In this document: piece by piece, positions 6,967 to 14,383 of the stretch
Layout of the letters: every line of letters begins with the position of its first letter
Numbering within the stretch: the first letter of the stretch is position 1
From: an uncultured Gemmataceae bacterium
Lineage (GTDB): Bacteria > Planctomycetota > Planctomycetia > Gemmatales > Gemmataceae
Direction of reading: 5' to 3'
Assembly (NCBI GenBank): GCA_937922175.1
Contig: CAKZUU010000429.1
Location: forward strand, 1-15,248
Length of the DNA stretch: 15,248 nucleotides
Program-made: the position numbers and the translations under genes
Notes under the pieces: model-generated
The model's database searches: none
What the model was told of the DNA's origin: nothing
What the model saw: the letters and a program-made list of their open reading frames with translations, nothing else

Positions 6967-7860
6967 ATGGACCAGGCACTTGCAGAATTTTTGCGGCATC
7001 TAGGGCTGGAGCGGAACGCATCCACCCATACGGTCAAGTCGTACCGCGAGGACTTGACCCAAGCGATGGCCTTTTTCGTGGAGAAGCTCGGGCCGCGTTC
7101 GACCCCCCGGGATTTGACAACTCGGACGGTTCGCGCGTACCTGGCTTGGCTCAGCGAGCAAGGTTACGCAAAAACGACGATCGCTCGCCGACTCGCCGCC
7201 CTCCGTTCGTGGTTCCGTTTCCTTTGTCGCCAGGGAATGATCGACGCAAATCCGTGCGAGGGACTTCGAGGACCGCGACAGGATAAGAAACTCCCCCACT
7301 TCTTGACTCAGGAAGAGGTGGAACGTCTGTTGGCTGCCCCGCGCGGCAATGACCCTTTCGCCCAACGCGATCGAGCAATCTTAGAGACGCTGTATTCCAC
7401 CGGCATGCGGGTAGCCGAATTGGTCGGCGTAAATCTCGACGATCTCGACCTCGAGTCGGGCTTCGTCACGACAAGAGGCAAGGGTCGGCGCGAGCGCTTG
7501 GTCTTGTTGGGAGAGCCGGCGAAGCGCGCCTTGACGACCTGGTTGCAAGCTCGGTCGATCCTGGGAGAAACGTTCAAGAATCAGCCGGCGATCTTCTTGA
7601 ACCAGCGCGGGAGCCGACTCACGACCCGAAGTGTCGGCCGATTGCTGGAACGGTATTTGGCGATTGCCGGTCTGGATCCCCGTACCAGTCCGCACACGCT
7701 CCGGCACAGCTTTGCGACGCACCTGCTCGATGCCGGGGCCGACATTCGTGGTGTGCAAGAGTTGCTCGGGCACCGTAGCCTCAGCAGCACTCAGATTTAC
7801 ACCCACGTATCGACGCAGCGGTTGCATGACTGCTACCAGAAAGCGCATCCCCGGGCGTGA
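6967..7860 (+). CDS. xerC: Tyrosine site-specific recombinase, XerC type
   Basis: Xer recombinases resolve chromosome dimers at dif during cell division. The 297-residue product matches the XerC/XerD length (298). The N-terminal SAM-like DNA-binding domain spans about residues 1-100 (HTVKSYREDL). The catalytic domain contains all the expected residues: R148 (TGMRVAEL), K172 (GKGRRERLV), H243 and R246 (HTLRHSFATHLL), H269 (LLGHRSLS) and the nucleophile Y278 (IYTHVS). XerC and XerD are hard to separate by eye, so the letter is provisional, but an integrase of a mobile element is unlikely: no attachment site, tRNA or phage gene is near. The start has only a weak ribosome site and the gap to the preceding gene is 12 bases, suggesting coupled translation. 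Confidence 0.93.
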   Translation: MDQALAEFLRHLGLERNASTHTVKSYREDLTQAMAFFVEKLGPRSTPRDLTTRTVRAYLAWLSEQGYAKTTIARRLAALRSWFRFLCRQGMIDANPCEGLRGPRQDKKLPHFLTQEEVERLLAAPRGNDPFAQRDRAILETLYSTGMRVAELVGVNLDDLDLESGFVTTRGKGRRERLVLLGEPAKRALTTWLQARSILGETFKNQPAIFLNQRGSRLTTRSVGRLLERYLAIAGLDPRTSPHTLRHSFATHLLDAGADIRGVQELLGHRSLSSTQIYTHVSTQRLHDCYQKAHPRA

Positions 7861-7942
7861 CGGAAACCTCGTCCCGGAGGGACACCGGCAAGATGCCTCG
7901 AACCGGTCCGCTGATTGACGTCGAAACTCCGAGGGGCTTCTC

Positions 7943-9082
7943 ATGTTCGCCGTGCCACGTCAACTTGTCATCCTCGCTGTCGTATCCTCGGCCGTCGTTC
8001 GCCTGCCCGCTCAGGAGCTGCCCTGGCGGACAGACTACCGCCAAGCACGGCAGGAAGCCCGCGAAAAGGGCCAGCCGCTGCTCGTCGACTTTGGCACGGC
8101 GAATTGCTTCTGGTGCCGAAAGTTGGAAGCAACCACCTTTCGCGATCCTGCGGTGGTCGCGTTGATCAAAGATCAGTTCATTCCCCTGCGGATCGACGCC
8201 GATCGTGACCCGACCCTGGCGCAACACTTGCGGATTCAAAGCTACCCGACGCTCGTGCTCGCCGCGCCGGATGGCAAGATCCTGGCGTTCATCGAGGGAT
8301 ATCTTGAAGCCCCGAAATTATTACCACACCTTCGAGCCGCCGTTGCCTCCACGTTGACCACCCCCGAATGGATGGTCCGTGACTTCCAGGAAGCGTCCAA
8401 AGCCGTTGCTTTGGGGGAAAACTCCCGGGCGATCACACTGTTCCGAGGCATTCTGCAAGATGGCGGGGAGAGGCCGATCCAGACAAAGGCCCGCGAGCAT
8501 CTAGCGACCTTGGAGTCGCAAGCGGACAATCGACTGGCCCATGCCAAACGCATGCAGGATCAGGGCCAAAGTCTCGAGGCGACCGAAACTCTCGTCGAAA
8601 TTGTCCGCAAATATCCGGGCACGGCAGCGGCTCATGAGGCCAAAAATCTGCTCGGTGCGACACCTGCCCAATTGGCGAGTCGGGACAAGTCACGAGAGCG
8701 GCGTGCTGCTGAACTTCTTGCCGAAGCTCGCGATTTCATGAAATCACAGGACTTTTTCCAATGCTTGGAGCGATGCGATACCCTCGTCGCTGCCTACCGA
8801 GGCATGACGGAGAGTGACGAGGCCGCGAAGATCGCCGCTCTGATCCGTGACAATCCCGAGTGGCTGGCGAAAGCGTGCCAGCGTCTGAACGAGCACACTG
8901 CCACCATGCACTTGGCTCTGGCGGAGGCGTGGCTGAAGAAAGGAAAAATCGCCGAGGCGATTGCGGCCTTGGAGATGGTCGATCGGCTCGTGCCGACCTC
9001 AGACCTCGCAGGAACCGCGCGGAGTCGAATCGCCGAGTTGCGTGGCAACCCAAGCATTCCCGCCGACTTCAAGAAACCGTAA
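7943..9082 (+). CDS. Exported thioredoxin-fold protein with helical repeat tail
   Basis: The 379-residue product has an N-terminal signal sequence (hydrophobic residues 8-20, probable cleavage near PAQ at 24). A thioredoxin-like domain follows (about 28-135): VDFGTANCFWC with the redox pair C55 and C58, and the cis-proline loop SYPTLVL at P102. This layout matches the thioredoxin-7/DsbD C-terminal-like group. Residues about 145-370 are helical and look like tetratricopeptide repeats (for example HLALAEAWLKKGKIAEAIAALEMV at 323-346), probably a protein-binding scaffold. It should act in the periplasm as a disulfide reductase or in cytochrome c or envelope-protein maturation; the partner is unknown. 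GAGGGG sits six bases before the ATG. It follows xerC by 82 bases, and its end overlaps the convergent cysQ-like gene by 14 bases. Confidence 0.85.
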   Translation: MFAVPRQLVILAVVSSAVVRLPAQELPWRTDYRQARQEAREKGQPLLVDFGTANCFWCRKLEATTFRDPAVVALIKDQFIPLRIDADRDPTLAQHLRIQSYPTLVLAAPDGKILAFIEGYLEAPKLLPHLRAAVASTLTTPEWMVRDFQEASKAVALGENSRAITLFRGILQDGGERPIQTKAREHLATLESQADNRLAHAKRMQDQGQSLEATETLVEIVRKYPGTAAAHEAKNLLGATPAQLASRDKSRERRAAELLAEARDFMKSQDFFQCLERCDTLVAAYRGMTESDEAAKIAALIRDNPEWLAKACQRLNEHTATMHLALAEAWLKKGKIAEAIAALEMVDRLVPTSDLAGTARSRIAELRGNPSIPADFKKP

Positions 9083-9920
9083 CTGACCTGTCTTCGCTGC
9101 CGGCGACCGGTTTGCGACGTTGCAAGGCGTGGAGGATGGCTTCGTGCAACAGGCCATTGCTGGCGATCAGGCCTCCCCGCTGTTTGTTCCCAAGAGCGCC
9201 ATATCGAAGAGCCTCGCCCGAAAGCGTGGTCACACTGCCTCCGGCCTCCTCCACCAGAATTTGCCCCGCACAAACGTCCCAATCATTGAATTCGGGGTAG
9301 GTATTCACGTAAACGTCCGCCTCCCCACAAGCGACGTGGGCGAGCTTCAGACCCGCCGAAAACGTCTCCAGCACGCGCTTCGGCTGCAACAAGGAGACGG
9401 TGGGCGATTGGCGAGCGGTCTTGGACCGGCTTTGGGTCAGCGTCGCCTCGTGTAAATGCTTGGCTAAGCTGACCCGGCAGCGGACGAGCGGGCCATCCTC
9501 ATTGACGGTTCGCCAGCATCGTCGGGACTGTTCGGCAAACACCACCGTGTTCGTTGCCGGCGCGAGGACAACGCCCAAGCGAACGACTCCGTGCACGACC
9601 AACGCGATCATGACACTGAACTCGCCGTTTTTCATGGCAAAACCGCGTGTGCCGTCGATGGGATCGACAATCCAAATGCGATCGCCTGACCGGGGCGAGA
9701 GGTTCAAAGTGTCGGTCACTTCCTCCGCGCACAAACTGTCATGAGGAAAATGGGAGTGCAGTTCCCGCAAGATAATTTCCTGGGCCGCTCGATCTGTTTC
9801 TGTCGAGATGTTCGCGGGAGCATCCGGAATCGGCGTCCGCTGGTGGTAATCGTCTTGAATGCGTCGGGCCGCTCGCCACGCCGCTTTGAGGGCAACGCTT
9901 AACTCCTCGGAGTGCAGCAT
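9069..9920 (-). CDS. cysQ: Inositol monophosphatase-family phosphatase, CysQ-like
   Basis: The family is made of Mg-dependent, Li-sensitive phosphatases. The 283-residue product has the three metal-binding motifs: E66-E67 (CAEE), DPIDGT at 86-91, and WDVCAG at 214-219. The run DPIDGTRGFAMKNGEFSVMIAL resembles CysQ, which hydrolyses 3'(2'),5'-bisphosphate nucleotides such as PAP, more than inositol-1-phosphatase. Histidinol phosphatase remains an alternative. I chose ATG 9920 because GGGGAG precedes it and the family begins near there; the frame extends further upstream only by overlapping the ABC gene. It starts 16 bases after the ABC stop, so it is the last gene of the minus-strand operon. 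An NAD kinase lies three genes upstream, and since some CysQ-family enzymes dephosphorylate NADP(H), that role is worth considering. Confidence 0.88.
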   Translation of the reverse strand: MLHSEELSVALKAAWRAARRIQDDYHQRTPIPDAPANISTETDRAAQEIILRELHSHFPHDSLCAEEVTDTLNLSPRSGDRIWIVDPIDGTRGFAMKNGEFSVMIALVVHGVVRLGVVLAPATNTVVFAEQSRRCWRTVNEDGPLVRCRVSLAKHLHEATLTQSRSKTARQSPTVSLLQPKRVLETFSAGLKLAHVACGEADVYVNTYPEFNDWDVCAGQILVEEAGGSVTTLSGEALRYGALGNKQRGGLIASNGLLHEAILHALQRRKPVAGSEDRSVTVS

Positions 9921-9936
9921 CACTCTCCCCGATGGG

Positions 9937-12111
9937 TCAGGATAACTCAGCCGCTGCGTAGAACTCCCTATAGTACAGATGCCGATATGATTCGTCATCA
10001 CGAAGCAAATCCCGGTGGTCGCCCTGCGCCACGAGCTGACCACCTTGGATGACGAAGACACGATCCGTCGCTTTCAGAGTGGACAATCGCCGGGGGAAGA
10101 AAATCACCGTGCGATCGACGAGGATGCGAGAGTACGCATCGTCGAGGAGTTTTTTCGTCTTGTCGTCCAGTGTTTCTTTGGGCTCTTCGATGATCAGCAA
10201 AGCGGGATCGCGGAGGATGGCGCGAGCCAGGGCGAGTCGGAATTGCTGTCCGGGATCGAGAGAGTGTCCCAAATCGCCGACACGTGTCTCGTAGCCGTAG
10301 GGTAGGCGCTGGATGAAGTGATGAGCATGAACGAGCTTGGCGGCCTCGAAGATTTGCGGCAGCGAATAGCTGGAATCGCCGCAACCGATGTTGTTCAACA
10401 CGGTATCGTTGAAAAGATATTCGTCGCGCAGCACCAACGCTGTTTGCATTCGCAGCGATTCGAGTGTGACCCAGCGGATGTTTTTGCCATCGATGCGAAT
10501 CTCGCCGAGCGTCGGATCGACGAAACGTGTCAACAACGACGCAATGGCGTGCCGCTCCACTTGGTCCAGTCCGACGAAGGCTACACGTTGGCGAGCCTCG
10601 ATAGCGAGCGAGACCTGATCCAGGATTCGACGGCCTGTTCCCGGATCACGGAGGCTGACCTGGTCGAACTCGACTCGGTGCGACAAGGCTTTGAGAAACT
10701 CGGCCCCGACCACCTGCCCGACCTCGCCGCGACGATCGAGGAAATCGAAGATGACCCCCGCACTCTCCGCGGCGCGGCGGATCACCCGTCGTTGGGCGAG
10801 CCACAGATCGAGCGGATAGTAGATGCTACCTATCGCCGTCGCCAAGACAATCAACTCGGCCACATTCAACCGCTCACTGAGGATCTGCACGCCGGCGACG
10901 AAGAGCAAGCCGGCACCGGCAATGGTGCCGAGCAGGACGATCAACGGGCGATAAACCAACTCACCCCGGAATCGAGCAATCTGCGCTCGAGAATACTCGG
11001 ACAGTTGGCGTTCGACCCGACCTTGGTTGAAAAGGTCCATCAAATAGCCTTTCACCAGCCGCATCATGCGTAATGACTCTTCCAGCAACGAGAGTTGTCG
11101 AAGAGCACTGCGAGCACCCGCTCGGCCTCGCCGCCTCAAGGTCGCCGCGATTTGCCGACTGATAATCCACACCAACCCTGCGGCACAAATCGTTGCGATC
11201 GCAAGCCAAACATTGACGAGGATGGCCAACAGCACTAACAGTGCGATCTTGATCGGCTCTCGGATCGAGATCGTCAGTCGGGAGTACAACCCATCGTGCA
11301 GCGAATCCACCTGCCGGATAAAAACGTCCACTGGCTCGCTCGTCCGATGAGAGGAAAGAGTCAAAGATCCCAGGCGATGCGTGTGATGATAGATCAGGCG
11401 TCGTAGTCGGTTGGCCACGTCGAGCGTCGCACGTGAAGCACTATGGTGCATTGTCAGCACCAAGCCTCCCCGAAGCACGGCAAGTCCAACGGCGATTAGC
11501 AGCAACCCGAACAAGTAAGGCCGATTCGACGTCCCCTCCGCCGAGGGACGCCACGACCATGGACAGCAGCGAGCGAACCAGCCGGACAGTCGGCTCGTCG
11601 GACTGTTTCGTTTGCGGACCGCATGCGACAAAATACCGAGTTGAACTCGATCCGGATCGTCGACTTGAGCCGGATTGCCGTCGCTAGAGGCGGGGGGAGA
11701 AAAAGCTTTGGCGCGATACTCCGCTGCCGGAGCCGTCCCGGCTCGATTCTCGAGAAACTGCCCCACGAACACCTTCCATCTCAAAGGGGTCTGCTCGTCG
11801 CCGACTTGCGCGGGACCCGCCAAGTCGGTCACCCTCGCCTCGGGGATGGGGCAGGCTTGCACAGCCTTTCGCTGATCGTCAATGGACCAGGAATTCCACT
11901 CGTCGCAGAACTGTTGTCGCTCCGCGTCGTTCAGATCCGCGAAAGTGGGTATCATGCCTCGGGAAACCATCAGGTCCGAAAACATCCCCAACAGAATGAT
12001 CAGGAGGACAAAGCTGGCCCCGACGCCGGCGGCACTCGTCATTGCCAACCATTTGTGTGTCGGCGCATAGCCGAGGTAATCCCAAGCGCGGAGAAAAGGC
12101 GATCGGTCCAC
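9937..12111 (-). CDS. ABC exporter-like protein with degenerate nucleotide-binding domain
   Basis: The 724-residue protein has a type IV ABC exporter layout: membrane segments at about 29-48, 198-220, 285-320, 388-410 and 417-437, then a nucleotide-binding domain from about 478. The start is GTG 12111 with GAGGG upstream. The domain keeps its frame (VEFDQVSL, RILDQVSLAI, GEIRIDGKNI, LFNDTVLNNI, RLALARAIL, RRLSTL), yet every nucleotide-contact motif is altered. The A-loop Tyr is D489; Walker A reads GLDQVERH (514-521) with no glycine-rich loop and Arg for Lys; the Q-loop Gln is R562; the signature is LDPGQ (618-622); the Walker B Asp is E642, with catalytic Glu E643 kept; the H-loop His is R674. 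ATP hydrolysis by this chain alone is therefore unlikely. Residues about 50-197 are an insertion between the first two membrane segments. It lies between an ABC-2 permease (99 bases before) and cysQ (16 after). Confidence 0.9.
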   Translation of the reverse strand: MDRSPFLRAWDYLGYAPTHKWLAMTSAAGVGASFVLLIILLGMFSDLMVSRGMIPTFADLNDAERQQFCDEWNSWSIDDQRKAVQACPIPEARVTDLAGPAQVGDEQTPLRWKVFVGQFLENRAGTAPAAEYRAKAFSPPASSDGNPAQVDDPDRVQLGILSHAVRKRNSPTSRLSGWFARCCPWSWRPSAEGTSNRPYLFGLLLIAVGLAVLRGGLVLTMHHSASRATLDVANRLRRLIYHHTHRLGSLTLSSHRTSEPVDVFIRQVDSLHDGLYSRLTISIREPIKIALLVLLAILVNVWLAIATICAAGLVWIISRQIAATLRRRGRAGARSALRQLSLLEESLRMMRLVKGYLMDLFNQGRVERQLSEYSRAQIARFRGELVYRPLIVLLGTIAGAGLLFVAGVQILSERLNVAELIVLATAIGSIYYPLDLWLAQRRVIRRAAESAGVIFDFLDRRGEVGQVVGAEFLKALSHRVEFDQVSLRDPGTGRRILDQVSLAIEARQRVAFVGLDQVERHAIASLLTRFVDPTLGEIRIDGKNIRWVTLESLRMQTALVLRDEYLFNDTVLNNIGCGDSSYSLPQIFEAAKLVHAHHFIQRLPYGYETRVGDLGHSLDPGQQFRLALARAILRDPALLIIEEPKETLDDKTKKLLDDAYSRILVDRTVIFFPRRLSTLKATDRVFVIQGGQLVAQGDHRDLLRDDESYRHLYYREFYAAAELS

Positions 12112-12210
12112 GGCAGGTCCCTCTGGTTTCTGTCGGGAAGGGCGCGCGGTTCAAACTACAACTATTTTACCGCGAAGTTTGCCGGACTGCCGGAGGAACC
12201 CGCGATGGAG

Positions 12211-13440
12211 TCACGCCAGATCGCGATCTTCAAAAAGGATCAGCCCGAAGAGCAGCGCGATGGCAGTGTAAAGGAGACCATAAACGGTGGCCGAACCAAC
12301 ATATTGCGCAAAGGCCGCAAATTCGATCGGCGTATCTCGAATGATTGCCGGCCCCATGTCGAAAAACTCAAGCGCCGGCGTCAGTGTCTCCAAGGTCTGA
12401 GTCAAGAAATTCACGAGCGAGAGGGCGGTGTTATCCGGGTTCTGATTCTTCAACTCAACCGAGACGCGACGCAGCACCGGGGCAAGATGTCCCAAGGCGA
12501 AGATCGACACGCAAATCAACAGGTTCGTGATCAACGGCATCCGCGTGGCCAATGCCGACGCCAGGGCGACCAGCACCATTACCTTCCCAAACCCCAACAA
12601 CACTCCCAGCCCATTCGCGATCGACTCCCCTACCCACAGGCTCGCTCCCTTGATCAGCAGAAAGGAGTCCGGTGTGGTCAACCTGACGGCATACGGAAGC
12701 AGGGATCCTTGGGCTTGCGCCACCAGCGGATCGACCGCATCATCCATCGGATTCAACGTCGGCTGAACCAGGAGAGCCCAGTTCATGAACCAACTGATAA
12801 ATAGGGTCAGGCACAAGGCGGCAAACAGAATGCCGAGGTACTTCCCCAGCAAAAATTGGCGGCGGGTCACGGGCTTACTCATCAACGTGACAGCGGTTCG
12901 CCCTTCGATCTCCTCGTGGATGGAAATGCTTGCCGCCAGTACGCCGAAGATCAGTGCTGAAAGCATCGTCACGTCGAAGCAGATCTGCTTCATCATCTTG
13001 AAGTCGTCGCCGAAGGTGAAATAGGGCAAAACAATGGCGACGAGGAAGACGACGACGGCGACAAGTCCAATCAACCAAAACATCGGTTGTCGAATGCCTT
13101 CGCGAAAGGCGGCTAATGCCACCGCACCTCCCTTGGGCCAGATTGTCAGGAGGACGGCAAAAGCGACGACAAAGAAATCAACAATCAATTGGACATGCAA
13201 GACAGCGGCATAAACGCGACCCAGAAGTTCGAGCAAATTGGCGCCGCGCTGATAGTGGATGACGACGGCCAGACCGACCGTGACGCCGGCGAGCACCCCA
13301 ACGATGTTCCCCCAACTCGACGGCCGACGCAGCGTCTGTCGAAATGCCGTGCGGTCAACAGCCCAGAGCCAAGGCAAAGCTGCCAGAAATTGTACCAACG
13401 TGAGCAAAAATGCCGGAAGCAATTGGCCAACGATGCCCAT
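12211..13440 (-). CDS. ABC-2 type membrane permease
   Basis: The 409-residue protein is strongly hydrophobic, with about eight or nine membrane segments (around 5-28, 43-62, 78-101, 119-141, 152-173, 196-225, 276-298, 302-320 and 378-402). A cytoplasmic segment, HEEIEGRTAVTLMSKPVTRRQFLLGKYLG (start 175), is the hallmark of ABC-2/NosY-type permeases, in which ExExGT.. and P(V)sR precede a membrane segment. Such permeases normally work with a separate soluble ATPase for export of polymers, lipids or drugs. No intact ATPase gene is in this window; the next gene is an exporter-type protein with a broken ATP site. The start ATG 13440 has no strong ribosome site and lies 77 bases after nadK. Substrate unknown. 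Confidence 0.85.
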   Translation of the reverse strand: MGIVGQLLPAFLLTLVQFLAALPWLWAVDRTAFRQTLRRPSSWGNIVGVLAGVTVGLAVVIHYQRGANLLELLGRVYAAVLHVQLIVDFFVVAFAVLLTIWPKGGAVALAAFREGIRQPMFWLIGLVAVVVFLVAIVLPYFTFGDDFKMMKQICFDVTMLSALIFGVLAASISIHEEIEGRTAVTLMSKPVTRRQFLLGKYLGILFAALCLTLFISWFMNWALLVQPTLNPMDDAVDPLVAQAQGSLLPYAVRLTTPDSFLLIKGASLWVGESIANGLGVLLGFGKVMVLVALASALATRMPLITNLLICVSIFALGHLAPVLRRVSVELKNQNPDNTALSLVNFLTQTLETLTPALEFFDMGPAIIRDTPIEFAAFAQYVGSATVYGLLYTAIALLFGLILFEDRDLA

Positions 13441-13517
13441 GTCAATTCGTCGCCGTCGATTTCACGGATTCAGGACAAACTCTGCGGTGCCCCACGGGGC
13501 CGTTGCTTTTCCTTACG

Positions 13518-14372
13518 TCAGGAAGTTGACGGCGGTTCATGATCGGCGCGATAGTTTGGGGTGGCTCCCCAATTCAGTTTGTCGTGGAGCGTGCGATAGT
13601 AGCTTCGGCCGCCCACTTTCACCAACCGAAACGAGACGGATGCTTCACGGACTTTGACGCACGACCGTTCCGGCAAACGCCAAACTTCTTGACCGTCCAC
13701 AACAAGATACGAATTGGCCCCTCTTCTGACCATGATCGAGAACTGTCTGTCCGCTGACTCGACGATCGTTCGACTGGTCAGCGAATGAGGGCAAATTGGC
13801 GTCACCACGAACGCCCGGAGCTCCTGTCCGAGGATCGGTCCACCCGCGGACAACCCGTGAGCCGTTGATCCGACGGGAGTGCTGACGATCAAGCCATCGC
13901 CATGGAAGGCCGACGCCACTTCGCCGTTGATAGCCAATTCGAGTTCAAGCATATGGAATGGCGGGCCGCTCTGTACCACGACTTCATTCAAACCGAGGCA
14001 AAGGCGCGGGCCGAACTCGGTTTCCACTTCGCACTCGAACATGAGATGAGAGGTGACACGGAAGTTGCCCGCGAGAAGCTCAGGAATGACCGAGGCCACC
14101 TCTGCCGGTGAGACGTCAGCGAGGAACCCAAGTTTGCCCAGATTGATGCCGAGAACCGGAACCTGCTTCCGCCCCATTTGCCGGGCCGCACGGAGGATCG
14201 CCCCATCACCGCCCAAGACAAGGGCGATGTCGGCATCGTGTTCCTGGAGATCGATCTTTTGTTCAAGGTCGAAGACGACGACGTCGCCCTGCTGCTTCAA
14301 CCAAGGAAGCAGGCTCTCGGCTTCGCGGCGAACGTTGGGCTTTTCCGCGTTTCCGAGAACGAAGAAACGCAT
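13518..14372 (-). CDS. nadK: NAD kinase
   Basis: NAD kinase phosphorylates NAD to NADP in the cytoplasm and sets the NADP pool. The 284-residue product matches the family length (E. coli 292). It has the GGDG motif (LVLGGDGAIL, 54-57), the NE motif (N129-E130 in LGLNEVVV), the glycine-rich GDGLIVSTPVGSTAHGLSAGGP region (158-179) and a C-terminal YYRTLHDKLNWG typical of the family. The usual Tyr in GSTAY is His (H172). I chose ATG 14372 because the family core starts there and GAGGG lies about eight bases upstream; the frame extends 65 codons further only through dxs in another frame. It begins 11 bases after the dxs stop. DXS feeds the MEP pathway, whose second enzyme needs NADPH, which gives the pairing some metabolic sense. 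Confidence 0.97.
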   Translation of the reverse strand: MRFFVLGNAEKPNVRREAESLLPWLKQQGDVVVFDLEQKIDLQEHDADIALVLGGDGAILRAARQMGRKQVPVLGINLGKLGFLADVSPAEVASVIPELLAGNFRVTSHLMFECEVETEFGPRLCLGLNEVVVQSGPPFHMLELELAINGEVASAFHGDGLIVSTPVGSTAHGLSAGGPILGQELRAFVVTPICPHSLTSRTIVESADRQFSIMVRRGANSYLVVDGQEVWRLPERSCVKVREASVSFRLVKVGGRSYYRTLHDKLNWGATPNYRADHEPPSTS

Positions 14373-14383
14373 CGGCACTGCCC

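Noticed and set aside
6967..7860. The tyrosine recombinase as a mobile-element integrase
   Set aside because: Length and motifs fit Xer, no attachment-site repeats or tRNA are visible, and all neighbours are housekeeping-type genes.
7871..7883. GTCCC/GGGAC hairpin after xerC
   Set aside because: A 5-bp stem with a 3-base loop and no T-run is expected by chance in this base composition.
9921..10061. An extra 47 N-terminal residues on the CysQ-like protein
   Set aside because: They overlap the end of the ABC-like gene, show no family similarity, and ATG 9920 has a proper ribosome site.
12112..12210. Internal promoter with TAAAAT before the ABC-like gene
   Set aside because: The -10-like hexamer has no acceptable -35 box at 16-18 bases, so it is not supported as a promoter.
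11623..12804. 393-codon plus-strand open frame opposite the ABC genes
   Set aside because: It spans two clear minus-strand genes and their gap. Its Arg/Gln-rich product lacks any domain, typical of antisense frames in GC-rich DNA.
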